Both the position numbers and the translations under genes were made by a program. Below, in pieces: positions 21,897-32,976 of a stretch of 64,000 bases of DNA (its first letter is position 1; each line of letters opens with the position of its first letter). Where the stretch lies: assembly GCA_947561585.1 (NCBI GenBank), contig CANNZV010000873.1, positions 1-64,000 on the forward strand, in the 5' to 3' direction. The DNA is from Caprella mutica (lineage: Eukaryota; Arthropoda; Malacostraca; Amphipoda; Caprellidae). The notes under the pieces are model-generated. The model searched no databases and was not told where the DNA came from. It saw nothing but the letters and a program-made list of their open reading frames with translations.

Positions 21897-22795
21897 ATAC
21901 TTTGTCCTTCTTTACTTTGTCCTTCTATACTTTGTCCTTCTATACTTTGTCCTTCTATACTTTGTCTTTCTTTACTTTGTCTTTCTATACTTTGTCCTTC
22001 TATACTTTGTCCTTCTATACTTTGTCCTTCTATACTTTGTCCTTCTATACTTTGTCTTTCTATACTTTGTCTTTCTATACTTTGTCTTCTATACTTTGTC
22101 CTTCTATACTTTGTCCTTCTAAACTTTGTCTTTCTATACTTTGTCTTCTATACTTAGTCCTTCTATACTTTGTCCTTCTAAACTTTGTCTTTCTATACTT
22201 TGTCCTTCTATACTTTGTCCTTCTATACTTTGTCCTTCTATACTTTGTCCTTCTATACTTTGTCTTTCTATACTTTGTCCTTCTATACTTTGTCCTTCTA
22301 TACTTTGTCTTTCTTTACTTTGTCTTTCTATACTTTGTCCTTCTATACTTTGTCTTTCTATACTTTGTCTTCTATACTTTGTCCTTCTATACTTTGTCCT
22401 TCTAAACTTTGTCTTTCTATACTTTGTCCTTCTATACTTTGTCCTTCTATACTTTGTACTTCTATACTTTGTCCTTCTATACTTTGTCCTTCTATACTTT
22501 GTCCTTCTATACTTTGTCTTTCTATACTTTGTCCTTCTATACTTTGTCCTTCAATACTTTGTCTATCTATACTTTGTCCTTCTATACTTTGTCTTTCTAT
22601 ACTTTGTCCTTCTATACTTTGTCCTTCAATACTTTGTCTATCTATACTTTGTCCTTCTATACTTTGTCCTTCTATACTTTGTCTATCTATACTTTGTCTT
22701 TCTATACTTTGTCTATCTATACTTTGTCCTTCTATTCTTTGTCTTTCTTTACTTTGTCTTTCTATACTTTGTCTATCTATACTTTGTCCTTTTAT
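21897..22795 (+). repeat. 15-bp pyrimidine-rich minisatellite, about 60 copies
   Basis: Unit CTTTGTCCTTCTATA with variants CTTTCTATA, CTTTCTTTA, CTATCTATA and a 14-bp form. Plus frames read as SFYTL, SILCP or LLYFV repeats and minus frames as IEGQS. Occasional 14-bp units move the frame. About 80% pyrimidine on plus. Not a gene. Confidence 0.96.
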
Positions 22796-24007
22796 CCGCA
22801 CATCATATAAATTTTTACAGAATTTAATATATGACGAAATTGTAAAAGTTTGATATTAATTCCAGCTTTGGGTTATATAGATTGTTTGCTAATTTGTACA
22901 ATTCCACGATTAGATGAATTATAATTTCATTCATTGTAACATTTAATAAGAAATCTATAAAGTAAATTTAATGTAAAATAATTGTTAAAATAGTAATTCC
23001 TTTGTACTTAATGCGAATAATCTTTAAACCTTTTTAATGAATATTCCTTTGTTTATTGTTAATAAGATTTATTATATGGAAATACAAAAGAACTATTTGA
23101 TTAATAAACATTTGGTAATACTATAGAACTATAGAATTAAGATGTTGCATATAACAATTAAGTTATAAATCTACGGAGAATGAGAACATTATTTGACTTA
23201 CTTATTAACTCAAAAAAAGAAATTACCTAATCGTGTGTATCAATTTAATTTATGCCAAATTAAGCCCCAAATTGTGAGGAATTCATTTCACATAGAATAA
23301 ATTCACTATAGGAATTTTATACATGAAAATAAAATCAAATTTGTTTTTGAAATCAAAAGAAAATTACACAGAGTATAAATTTATGGGAAAAAATTACAAA
23401 TATTTTTCTTGAATGAGATCGAGGCTATTTAAGACCAATTGTTCAAATTAGTGAAATGTTAAGGTTTTTCATATTTTGATATTATTTTTTTAGCACAATT
23501 CATACAAAATTGAAAGCTAAATCACAGCCAAACCCTAAGCAACTAAACATATATGAACACAATTAAAAAGGTACTATTCTTTTTAAGGTACCTTCGCTCC
23601 ACATCATGCTTTTCTTCGCAACTGTCTTCTCCTGCAGGCTTTTCAATCTATATTATAATTAATCACGGTTAATCTTAGTTTGAAGGAACAGGTTACGTGT
23701 TTGTTGCTGTGAACTGATTAAAAGGTGTAATCCGAAGATTAAAAACAGGTAATGGGGATTAAGAGCATCTGAACTAGTTTATTTCATCTTAAAGGAAAGA
23801 CATAATGAAGTAGTAATATTTTTAAAACTTCCATAGTGTAGTCAGTTAAATGAATCGAAATAAATATAGTTAAATAATTTAATCATATAAATGATTAAAA
23901 AAGGTAACATATTTAGTAACAGAATATCACATTAGTTTGACACTCTCCGTACCCGGAAATTAGGCATTATTCATGATTAATAATCAATCTCGAATATAGA
24001 AACTACC
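22796..24007. other. Unassigned, very AT-rich
   Basis: No gene, structured repeat or inverted element recognised. Confidence 0.35.
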
Positions 24008-24182
24008 GATTGATTTTCGACAAATTCGTCTTTCGGAAAATTTGTCCTTCGGCAAATCCGTATTTAGGTAAATCCGTTTCCGCTAATTTGGGATTCGGAA
24101 AAAACGTATTAGTAAAATCTGTTTCGGCAAATTAGTTTTCGACAAATTTAGTTTCGGTCAATTCGTTCTCGGAAAATCAGCC
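24008..24182 (+). repeat. Degenerate ~16-18-bp TTCGGCAAATTCG repeats, about 10 copies
   Basis: Recurring TTCGG(A/C)AAAT(T/C)(C/T)G words with variable third parts. Much more diverged than the other arrays. Resembles the 16-bp array at 210-1530 and the CGCCGTTGGAAAATTCG blocks at 34745 and 35583. Confidence 0.75.
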
Positions 24183-25114
24183 TAGACCCAGAAATATTAT
24201 ATATTACTATCCTAATATAATTCGAAAATATTCTACCCGTATCTTATAAAGTGTTCATGTATTTATATCCATTATATGCATTATGAATAGAATAAATATG
24301 ATAAATATTATGACTGGTATATATAAACTTTCACAGTTGCGTGAAAAAAACACATTAAATGTAAATGGACTGGAAGGATATTATACTTCCTGAATCATTT
24401 TTATTTCAGATGCACACTAAAACTTTTACTTTAAATATATATAGAATGTATATATAGAGATATGATACATTATGAAGCATCATTAATGATGCAATATTTT
24501 AATAGGAAACAAGTAGTAGAGACGATAAATTATCATTTATCCACGACGATGAAAAATTTGACGAAAGAAATCGTAATTTATAATGGATGTCATTTTTCGT
24601 CGGACATTCCTTGCAATGATGTCAGATATTATAGTGTCTGAGGTTGTGATATTTTACGTTAAATAATTACAAATATTTACCATAATGGACAATAACAGAC
24701 AATATACTGCAGTTGAAAATAGTCAATCTGATTGAGTTTTTTCTATACTTTTACATTGTATTGATATAACATATACTGTAATTGATAGAAATTATATTCC
24801 AACTTTCTCAACTAGGTTTTAGATTGAATTTTATAGAGTAAGTCCAATGTTAGTTACATAGTCACTGAAGAATGCAAGTGGACATTATGAATCATTTTTG
24901 TAACTTCAAATAAATGTGTGGATGAATGAAGAGTTAACACAAAATCGTTAAGTATAGAAGTTATTCCATTCAATTTTTGTCAATTACAATAATCGTACAG
25001 ACTGAATTAGAAACATAAATCTGTGTAAATCATGATCTACAACTCGTATAGGTTTATACATAATGAATATTTTTCGCTAATTATTTGGGTGAGCAGGGAC
25101 CATACTGTTAAGAT
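24183..25114. other. Unassigned AT-rich sequence
   Basis: No gene or repeat recognised. Confidence 0.35.
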
Positions 25115-25855
25115 ATGTTTTGCCTCGCGTTTCAGTTCCTAAATTCCCCCAACATTTTCTATGTTTGAAACACGCTGTTTCTTCCTCGTGTTTCAGTTCC
25201 TCAATTACCGGAACATTGTATTCTATCCCAACATTTTCTATGTTTGAAACACGTTGCTTCTTCCTCGTGTTTCAGTTCCTCAATTACCGGAACATAGTAT
25301 TCTATCCCAACATTTTCTATGTTTGAAACACGTTGCTTCTTCCTCGTGTTTCAGTTCCTCAATTACCGGAACATAGTATTCTATCCCAACATTTTCTATG
25401 TTTGAAACACGTTGCTTCTTCCTCGTGTTTCAGTTCCTCAATTACCGGAACATAGTATTCTATCCCAACATTTTCTATGTTTGAAACACGTTGCTTCTTC
25501 CTCGTGTTTCAGTTCCTCAATTACCGGAACATAGTATTCTATCCCAACATTTTCTATGTTTGAAACACGTTGCTTCTTCCTCGTGTTTCAGTTCCTCAAT
25601 TACAGGAACATAGTATTCTATCCCAACATTTTCTATGTTTGAAACACGTTGCTTCTTCCTCGTGTTTCAGTTCCTCAATTACCGGAACATTGTATTCTAT
25701 CCCAACATTTTCTATGTTTGAAACACGTTGCTTCTTCCTCGTGTTTCAGTTCCTCAATTACCGGAACATAGTATTCTATCCCAACATTTTCTATGTTTGA
25801 AACACGTTGCTTCTTCCTCGTGCTTCAGTTCCTCAATTACCGGAACATAGTATCC
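25115..25855 (+). repeat. 79-bp minisatellite with internal palindromes, about 9 copies
   Basis: Successive CGTTGCTTC words are exactly 79 bp apart (25252, 25331 and 25410). Each unit holds CGTGTTTCA and its inverse TGAAACACG, and GTTCC...GGAAC around TCAATTACC. The first copy is diverged (TTGCCTCGCG, AATTCCCCC); the rest differ by few bases, so amplification is recent. 79 is not a multiple of three and the frames close. Confidence 0.95.
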
Positions 25856-26320
25856 TATCGCCAATACTTTATCCAATACACCTCGAGTAAAACTCTCTCA
25901 AGATAACTAGCAAGACTTGGTTCTAGTTTTCTAACTAAGGTAGTTAGTCACTACTTTTGGCAACAATTAAACCAGATTCTTTCGGTGGGATTTAAATCGT
26001 TGGAAGGAAATTGATATTCGAGCCCCCGTATTAAAGCAAAAATACATCATTAGTGAAAATTGGATAAAGCGAATTTTAATAACATGGGAGAATGTTGTAA
26101 CTATAGATTCAAGTAATTGGTTTCTCACATTTCATATTATTCAATAACATTTCGCTCTCAACTTTTTATCCTATTATTTACATATCGATGTTTAGTTATT
26201 TATAAGAACTGTTTAATTTAATAGCTGTTCTTCCTTCCTCTATCTGTCACACTTCTTGCCCCTAAAATATGCCAACCAACCGTTGAATTGTCCTTTTATC
26301 AGCTACATTGTCCCAAATCT
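25856..26320. other. Unassigned sequence
   Basis: No repeat. If the candidate exon at 26321-26458 is real, part of this stretch would be its 3' untranslated region. Confidence 0.3.
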
Positions 26321-26458
26321 CTACTGCATTGCCGCTGCGTCAGAAGAATTGATTTTGTGGCAAAGTAGAATTCGATGGTTTTCATCCGCTGCTACGTGAG
26401 TAGTATTGCCTTCAGCTGGGTCATTATTGATGTCAAAAGAATCTCTCAGGCCTGTTGT
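26321..26458 (-). CDS. Candidate terminal coding exon, 45 codons
   Basis: On the minus strand, TTTTTTTTTCATATTATTAC and GCAG ends at 26459. This is the best polypyrimidine tract plus 3' splice site in the window. The frame then opens ACA ACA GGC and runs to TAG at 26323-26321. The peptide contains GLRDSFDINNDPAEGNTTHV and HRILLCHKINSSDAAAMQ, a balanced, hydrophilic composition. GC content is higher than the flanks. No start codon is needed for an internal or terminal exon. Family not recognised. The large 26-bp array would lie in the preceding intron. Confidence 0.42.
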   Translation of the reverse strand, partial: TTGLRDSFDINNDPAEGNTTHVAADENHRILLCHKINSSDAAAMQ

Positions 26459-26717
26459 CTGCGTAATAATATGAAAAAAAAAATGAAAATCACAACTTTG
26501 GGAGGAAAAGTCAAGGAGAACTCTTTTTTGGACCACCCTGCACATTTTTTCTGATTTATCTGTATTAATACCAACTTTCCGAGTACTGTGGTCCTAAGTG
26601 CTTAAGTACTGCCTTGTGGATGTATTTAAATCAAATTAGAATCAAATACCGAAGCTCTTCTTCATAAGTACTAAGTACTAAGAATAAGGAGTTTGTTTAT
26701 CTGTTTCATCTGCAATG

Positions 26718-28618
26718 CAGTTGTGTTCTCAGGAAAAAATGCAATTCTTCTGCATATAACGATAATGCAATTCTCCTGCATATATTGAGAATGCACTTCT
26801 CCTGCATATATTGAGAATGCACTTCTCCTGCATATATTGAGAATGCACTTCTCCTGCATATATTGAGAATGCACTTCTCCTGCATATATTGAGAATGCAC
26901 TTCTCCTGCATATATTGAGAATGCACTTCTCCTGCATATATTGGGAATGCACTTCTCCTGCATATATTGAGAATGCACTTCTCCTGCATATAACGATAAT
27001 GCACTTCTACTGCATATATTGGGGATGTACTTCTCCTGCATATACTGAGAATGCACTTCTCCTGCATATATTGAGAATGCACTTCTCCTGCATATATTGA
27101 GAATGCACTTCTCCTGCATATAACGATAATGCACTTCTACTGCATATATTGGGGATGCACTTCTCCTGCATATACTGAGAATGCACTTCTCCTGCATATA
27201 ACGATAATGCACTTCTACTGCATATATTGAGAATGCACTTCTCCTGCATATATTGAGAATGCACTTCTCCTGCATATAACGATAATGCACTTCTACTGCA
27301 TATATTGGGGATGCACTTCTCCTGCATATACTGAGAATGCACTTCTCCTGCATATAACGATAATGCACTTCTACTGCATATATTGGGGATGCACTTCTCC
27401 TGCATATACTGAGAATGCACTTCTCCTGCATATATTGAGAATGCACTTCTACTGCATATATTGAGAATGCACTTCTCCTGCATATATTGAGAATGCACTT
27501 CTCCTGCATATACTGAGAATGCACTTCTCCTGCATATAACGATAATGCACTTCTCCTGCATATATTGAGAATGCACTTCTCCTGCATATAACGATAATGC
27601 ACTTCTACTGCATATATTGAGAATGCACTTCTCCTGCATATACTGAGAATGCACTTCTCCTGCATATACTGAGAATGCACTTCTCCTGCATATACTGAGA
27701 ATGCACTTCTCCTGCATATATTGAGAATGCACTTCTCCTGCATATATTGAGAATGCACTTCTCCTGCATATAACGATAATGCACTTCTACTGCATATATT
27801 GAGAATGCACTTCTCCTGCATATACTGAGAATGCACTTCTCCTGCATATATTGAGAATGCACTTCTCCTGCATATATTGGGAATGCACTTCTCCTGCATA
27901 TACTGAGAATGCACTTCTCCTGCATATACTGAGAATGCACTTCTCCTGCATATACTGAGAATGCACTTCTCCTGCATATATTGGGAATGCACTTCTCCTG
28001 CATATAACGATAATGCACTTCTCCTGCATATACTGAGAATGCACTTCTCCTGCATATACTGAGAATGCACTTCTACTGCATATACTGAGAATGCACTTCC
28101 CCTGCATATATTGAGAATGCACTTCTCCTGCATATATTGGGAATGCACTTCTCCTGCATATATTGAGAATGCACTTCTCCTGCATATACTGAGAATGCAC
28201 TTCTCCTGGATATACTGAGAATGCACTTCTCCTGGATATACTGAGAATGCACTTCTCCTGCATATACTGAGAATGCACTTCTCCTGCATATATTGAGAAT
28301 GCACTTCTCCTGCATATATTGGGAATGCACTTCTCCTGCATATAACGATAATGCACTTCTCCTGCATATATTGAGAATGCACTTCTCCTGCATATACTGA
28401 GAATGCACTTCTCCTGCATATATTGAGAATGCACTTCTCCTGCATATACTGAGAATGCACTTCTCCTGTATATATTGAGAATGCACTTCTCCTGGATATA
28501 CTGAGAATGCACTTCTCCTGCATATACTGAGAATGCACTTCTCCTGCATATATTGAGAATGCACTTCTCCTGCATATACTGAGAATGCACTTCTCCTGTA
28601 TATATTGAGAATGCACTT
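26718..28618 (-). repeat. 26-bp minisatellite, about 73 copies, with higher-order repeats
   Basis: Unit GCACTTCTCCTGCATATA + TTGAGAAT. Variant types are TTGAGAAT, ACTGAGAAT, ACGATAAT, TTGGGAAT and TTGGGGAT, plus CTACTGCA and CTGGATA forms. A 78-bp trio (ACGATAAT, then CTACTGCA..TTGGGGAT, then ACTGAGAAT) recurs near 26990, 27120, 27275 and 27353. The 26-bp period with no stop in any minus frame yields frames of up to 636 codons with a 26-residue period (EKCILSICRR...). These are artefacts of the period, not genes. Confidence 0.96.
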
Positions 28619-28854
28619 TTATATCTGCATTGGATTTACGCTAAGTCTGTTTTATTGGAGATTGTAGATACTCCACTCATAGCTCCAATAAAAGAGGATT
28701 CATTGGTATGGTCAGGTCACAGGAGATTTTGAGGGGAATCCACTTCTTCTTCTATGTATGTATCTTAATGTTTTCACTTGGTTAAAAGATATAATACACA
28801 TTACATAATTATATTGATACTTTACTCTCATAGAGTTAGGCCTAGTACAAACAA

Positions 28855-29170
28855 GGCGCTTTTAATTTCACGTTCAAAAGCGCACGGCCTATAGTATATC
28901 AAACGCACATTTTCTAATGTGCGTTAGATATACTATTTGTAATATATGGTAATGACCGGGATATGAGCGCTTGAACAAAAGTCCTGAAACACAAATTCAC
29001 TGGGCGCTTCAGACGAGACGTGCGTTCAAGTGTGTAACTGTACACATCTATTGAACTTCTGCATAATAAATCGAAACTTATTTTCTATTCAATAACAAGA
29101 TACTCATATATGAAGAAAGTAATCAGCCATTTTTCATAGAAGTACTTAAATAACTGACCGACAGAGAAAT
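28855..29170 (+). repeat. Dispersed element related to 4605-4880, with strong hairpin
   Basis: Shares TACACATCTATTGAAC and flanking GC-rich words with 4605-4880. Inside, ATAGTATATCAAACGCACAT (28891 on) and AATGTGCGTTAGATATACTAT (28916-28936) pair at 20 of 21 positions around a TTCT loop. A likely old DNA-transposon remnant. Confidence 0.65.
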
Positions 29171-29300
29171 GGCTAAGCTGTTTGCCGATTTGTTTTGTTG
29201 GCCAGTATCGGCGTTTGTGTCATTATCATCGGCATCTTGGGATTTGTTGCCATGGAGAACAGCTGCGAACACAGGAGAGGAAAATGTAGAAGAAATTTAG
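29169..29300 (+). CDS. Candidate short ORF or exon with hydrophobic segment
   Basis: ATG at 29169 opens a 43-codon frame (MAKLFADLFCWPV ... NVEEI). A second frame, starting near 29177 without Met, reads LLASIGVCVIIIGILGFVAM, a membrane-segment-like stretch, then a Cys/Arg-rich tail (NSCEHRRGKCRRN) and a stop. The block is GC-richer than its surroundings, which suggests a real exon in one of the two frames. I cannot say which, and I recognise no family. Confidence 0.2.
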   Translation: MAKLFADLFCWPVSAFVSLSSASWDLLPWRTAANTGEENVEEI

Positions 29301-29339
29301 GAATTCATTGAAAGAATAACTGTCTGTATGATTGGTAGG

Positions 29340-29460
29340 CATTGGAATAATAATTAATGTATAATAACCTTTTTGTTTTGTATAATATTTTTTATTTTTG
29401 TTTTGTATAACATTTATTGTTTTGTATAATATTTTAGCCTTTTGATTTGTATGACATTTT
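29340..29460 (+). repeat. Four imperfect TTTTGTATAATATT repeats
   Basis: Units of about 25-30 bp built on TTTTGTTTTGTATAATATTT. Short and degenerate. Confidence 0.6.
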
Positions 29461-29844
29461 TTGAAGGTACAGTATAACGATATTATAAAATTAGAAAAAA
29501 ATCTTTTCGAATACCTAATTAAAAAAATTATATTAAAAACAAAGGAATTAATTCCTAATCAATTAAGAAGGTTCCTAATGATGAATTGCTTATATAAATG
29601 AACGATTCTTTATTTGTAAAATAATTTTTTCCGGCTGCTTTTTGTTTAGGAAGACGCCTCTCCCCCCGGCAAAACCACTTGTAATATGATTAATTTCGTT
29701 GAATAGATGCATTTAAATAAGAAGAAACACTCTCAGACTTTGTGAACGGTGACTGTTCCTTTCACCCAAAACACTTTCTCCGCACTACACATAAGAAACA
29801 ACAACGTTATAAATATAATGAGATATAGCGTAACTACGGTTAGG

Positions 29845-29915
29845 TTAGCGGTCCAGTTGGTGAGTTGGTGGGGGGGGGGATGTCCCCTGGGCCAGGTTCG
29901 ATAGTAACAATATGT
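29845..29915 (+). other. Possible tRNA-like (SINE head) fragment
   Basis: TTAGCGGTCCAGTTGGTGAG resembles a tRNA A-box (TAGC-TCAGTTGG). GGTTCGATAG about 45 bp later resembles a B-box (GGTTCGANTCC). A G10 run lies between them. The cloverleaf is not convincing, so a decayed tRNA-derived SINE is more likely than a functional tRNA. Confidence 0.25.
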
Positions 29916-30049
29916 ATACTTTACTGTTTTTTGCTATAAAATAAGTATACCATATCTTGCTAAATATTGTCATATTTTCGGCGAAATGGTCGTTGGGCGA
30001 AAGGAACTAGAACCCTCTGAACCCTTGTGATCGTATTTATTATCTCTAG
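29916..30049. other. Unassigned
   Basis: Short AT-rich stretch preceding a candidate exon. It ends in TATTTATTATCTCTAG, a splice-acceptor-like tract. Confidence 0.3.
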
Positions 30050-30113
30050 CAGCCTCTTCCACTTTTCCCAACATTGACCATTACCTGAAGTGTGTGGGAG
30101 AGCTGGGCAACAG
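30050..30113 (+). CDS. Candidate internal exon, 64 bp
   Basis: Bounded by TTATTATCTCTAG on the left (ending 30049) and CAACAG/GTTATT on the right. The only useful frame begins with two bases of a split codon and reads ASSTFPNIDHYLKCVGELGN, ending with two bases of a split codon. Composition is near 50% GC in AT-rich surroundings. The three-base shift CTAGCAG allows an alternative acceptor at 30053. Family not recognised. Confidence 0.33.
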
Positions 30114-30597
30114 GTTATTATTTGTTCTGTTTTATGGCATTTAACGATCAGCTTTTATAAGGATATATAAGTTCTATGGTTAGACTATATAGATTATCCA
30201 GAGAGAATCTGAGGTAAACTTAATTGAAATGCTTGATGATGATGCATATATGATTACAATTTTTATTAGTTGTTAAACGTTTAACCATATCGCTGATGTC
30301 AAAAGTAAATTATATACAAGGGACTGGAAGAAGAAGTTGTAAAGGAAAGTGGCTCCATGAAAATGGTTCTAAAGAAGTAAAACCCCTCATCAAAGAAAAT
30401 TCGGTTGGTGTCAATATTTATACTATTTCTTTTCTAAATATGCAAAAAATGTTTTTCAAATTATACTGCAATTGTTGACGAATAGATTACATGCGTAAAT
30501 GTTTTATCAATAGACGTATAAGAACAAACAAGTCTCTTTGTAGCACTTTCCTCAGTTTAATCCAAAACAATCATGAAATTCCAACTCATTAATTTCC
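30114..30597. other. Unassigned, possible intron
   Basis: A 60-codon frame at 30296-30478 (contains GRRSCKGKWLHENGSKEVK) is not recognised and lacks splice-like flanks. Confidence 0.3.
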
Positions 30598-30774
30598 ATG
30601 GCAGTTATCAGAAGCACAAGAATGTCCAAATTAGAATCTGCAAAAGATTCTCTTATATGCGACACTCAAGTGCTTCAAAATGAGGAACATGAAGAGCTTC
30701 AGAAATTAATGGTTTGTAATCAGAAGCAGATGACAGCGTGGAAGAGTATGAAGACAATTAAGTTCATTCATTAA
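30598..30774 (+). CDS. 58-codon ORF whose 3' half is duplicated at 46.7 kb
   Basis: ATG at 30598 (TTTCCATGGC) opens a frame to TAA at 30772-30774. The N-terminal half (MAVIRSTRMSKLES...) is unique. From about 30680 the DNA is nearly identical to 46735-46940. The shared peptide includes VLQNEEHEELQKLMVCNQKQ and ends MKTIKFIH. Three differences fall in the shared frame: CTT/CTG Leu, AAA/AAG Lys and TAA/TGA stop, all silent. The homology continues about 110 bp past the stop with one difference. The shared part may be a terminal exon whose acceptor is ACTCAAG, with the ATG-proximal part being intron. The peptide is helix-prone and charged; family unknown. Confidence 0.4.
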   Translation: MAVIRSTRMSKLESAKDSLICDTQVLQNEEHEELQKLMVCNQKQMTAWKSMKTIKFIH

Positions 30775-31734
30775 CCTTTATTGAGACTGTACAACGAGCT
30801 CAACTTTCCACCAATTAGTGCCGGGAAGATCTTCAAGTTAACTTGACTCTTAATGTTGTATATTGTCTCAATGCGACACAGAGCAAAGTAATATAGAAGA
30901 GCTATTCACAGTTTGGAAGAATTTCAGCAACTTTGGCATTCCCCCTCTAATTATCTGATATAAAGTTTTAAATAATTCTACTTCTGGGAGAACTGATAGT
31001 TTGAATAATATACAATTGTACAGCTAATGAAGAAGAGACTGATAGACACGTGCCTTATGGTGCTTATTTAATGCCTTACCTATAATAACTGATATTATAT
31101 ATACACTCATATCTATATCATTATTTATATTTATCAATTAGTTAATATTTCATTGGAAATTTATATTATAAATTTTGTATTTAACGATTAATATAGTAAC
31201 GTTTCTTAATATTGTTTGTTGTTTTACACTGAAAAATTACTATTTCTAAGTTAAATTTAATTTTTTTTATTTATTTGATTTTTAAATTGAATATCAAATA
31301 CCATATCACATTACTATTATATTTAGATATAGAATAGATTAAACAACAATAATAGATAACCAGAGAAATCGTATTTTTAATAATGTAAAGTAAAGGTTAT
31401 TCTTGTACATAGCGCTATTTCACTTAGAACTAATGAGGATATAAAGAAAGAAAAACTGAAAAAAGATTTCCATCTTGCCCTCGGATTTCAGCTGCAGATT
31501 CACCCAGAAAATAATCTAAACAAACTACAACTTACCATCCTGCTACTTGCAGCTGATATATATTAGCAAATAATTAAAACTGCAGAAGATTAAATTAAAA
31601 CTAGACATTGTAGATTAGAAGATGTTAAGCCAACTCCCTCCTGGTGAATTGATAGCCAGTTGGAAAATTGTAGTGGGGAAATATATGGATGGGATATAAA
31701 TTAAGTTATATTATATGGGATATAAATTAAGTTA
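30775..31734. other. 3' part of the duplicated block, then unassigned
   Basis: 30775-30880 is the conserved downstream part of the duplication (ACCTTTATTGAGACTGTACA ... GTCTCAATGCGAC). Beyond it the sequence is very AT-rich with no gene recognised. Confidence 0.45.
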
Positions 31735-31965
31735 TAGCTCCTCCATAACTTTTTCTCGTAATCTTCTATGGCCACCACCATAACTTTCTATCTCAATCTT
31801 CTATGGCTCCATCATAACTTTCAATTAATCGTCTATGGCCCACCATAACTTTCTCTCTCATTTTTCTATGGCCACCACCATAAATTTCTATCTCAATCTT
31901 CTATGGCCCCCCACCATAACTTTCAATTAATCGTCTATGGCCCACCATAACTTTATCTATGTCTC
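31735..31965 (-). repeat. Array of the CCATAGAAGATT family, about 6 irregular copies
   Basis: Inverted relative to 15950-16140: CACCATAACTTTCTCTC, AATCTTCTATGGCC. A block of about 110 bp (ACCACCATAA...TTCAATTAATCGTCTATGG) is itself duplicated. Confidence 0.85.
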
Positions 31966-32535
31966 TTCATCTACCAAAAGTTTCACTCTGGTTCACCATA
32001 ATTCTTCCAAGGACAGTGCTCTGTTTTTTCACTGGGTTGTGTATCTGTTTCAGACAGTATAAGTCTCATTCCTCTGCAGTAACTAGGAGATGATACTTAA
32101 TTGGATGGAGCATTAAACAGTGAAGCAGCCATCTGGATCTAAGTTACGGTCTCGTTCTCAACTAACTATCTTACCATTAGCTCAATAACTAATAAAATAA
32201 TTATGAAAAACCAAAATGGAAACTACTAAATACTAAGATTATAATTTAAAACACTGCAATATCAAATAATATAATTCAAAACCACTAATTACGTGAAACA
32301 TAATTAAGAAACGCAAAATTAGAGAAACTCATAAAACGAGAAAAATAATAACTTGTATTATAATTCAAGGTAAATGAATATGCCATAAATTAATTATAAA
32401 AACTTTATAATATAATAATATAAAACACCCTCTTACCATTATAAATTGACAAAACAAAAATTCATCCTATTGACAATAAACCATGTAACTCGATTTTTTC
32501 TATTTTCTTATATTTTGGAAACGCTTATGTTTACG
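31966..32535. other. Unassigned AT-rich sequence
   Basis: No gene recognised. TTTCACTCTGG...TTTTTTCACTGGGTTG near 31980-32040 resembles a decayed end of the element type seen at 15934. Confidence 0.35.
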
Positions 32536-32785
32536 ATGATATTTCTTATCATTTTGGAATGATTACCAACAGTTACTGTAATATTTCTTCTTTCAGAACG
32601 ATTACCTAGAATTACTGTGGAATTTTTTTTTTGTAACGATTAGTACCAATTACTAAAAAAATTCTTATTTGGTAAAGATTTACAACAGTTATTGTGAAAA
32701 TTCTTATTTTTGAACGATTTGTATCATATATTGCGAAAATTCTTATTCCGAAACGATTTTTCACCAGTTACTGTGAAAATTCTTT
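32536..32785 (+). repeat. Degenerate ~45-bp repeats, about 5 copies
   Basis: Each copy runs AACGATT(A/T), CCAACAGTTACTGT and GAAAATTCTTATTT, with many substitutions. The 3' end overlaps the open frame of the neighbouring candidate exon. Confidence 0.7.
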
Positions 32786-32976
32786 CCAACCGTAAAACAG
32801 AGCTCTGAAGTCACTAAGAAGTTTCCTATCTGTTTTCTCGCAAACCTTTTCTCCCTTGGAAGGAATTCACCGATGATCCTGTAATCCGATTTTAAATTCC
32901 TAAACCTGGAAATGTACTTCCGTAGATGGTTAACCTCGTGAAGTCCTAATGCGACTTCATTGCTATGCTGGTTAAG
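32761..32976 (-). CDS. Candidate exon, open for 71 codons without Met
   Basis: On the minus strand, AAAACCTCTTTCAG ends at 32977 as a strong 3' splice-like site. The frame starts LNQHSNEVALGLHEVNHLRK and continues to TGA at 32763-32761. An internal CCAG/GTTTAG (after 32906) could be a donor, giving a 71-bp exon that codes for the first 23 residues. The first part is the most protein-like; the tail past 32906 includes repeat sequence. The helix-forming, charged composition suggests a coiled-coil or helical protein. Family not recognised. Confidence 0.38.
   Translation of the reverse strand, partial: LNQHSNEVALGLHEVNHLRKYISRFRNLKSDYRIIGEFLPREKRFARKQIGNFLVTSELCFTVGKNFHSNW

Noticed and set aside
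26706..28616. 636-codon minus-strand reading frame
   Set aside because: It lies wholly within the 26-bp array. The unit has no stop in any minus frame, and neighbouring frames are equally open. No start context, domain or non-repeat sequence.
29169..29300. Tetraspanin second membrane segment (GVCVIIIGILGFVAMENSC)
   Set aside because: The Gly pattern is suggestive, but the GCCG-type motif is missing and spacing to the Glu/Cys is two residues short; not enough to name a family.
29845..29915. Functional tRNA gene
   Set aside because: A-box and B-box-like words are present, but a G10 run, a non-matching acceptor stem and the broken B-box end rule out a normal cloverleaf by eye.
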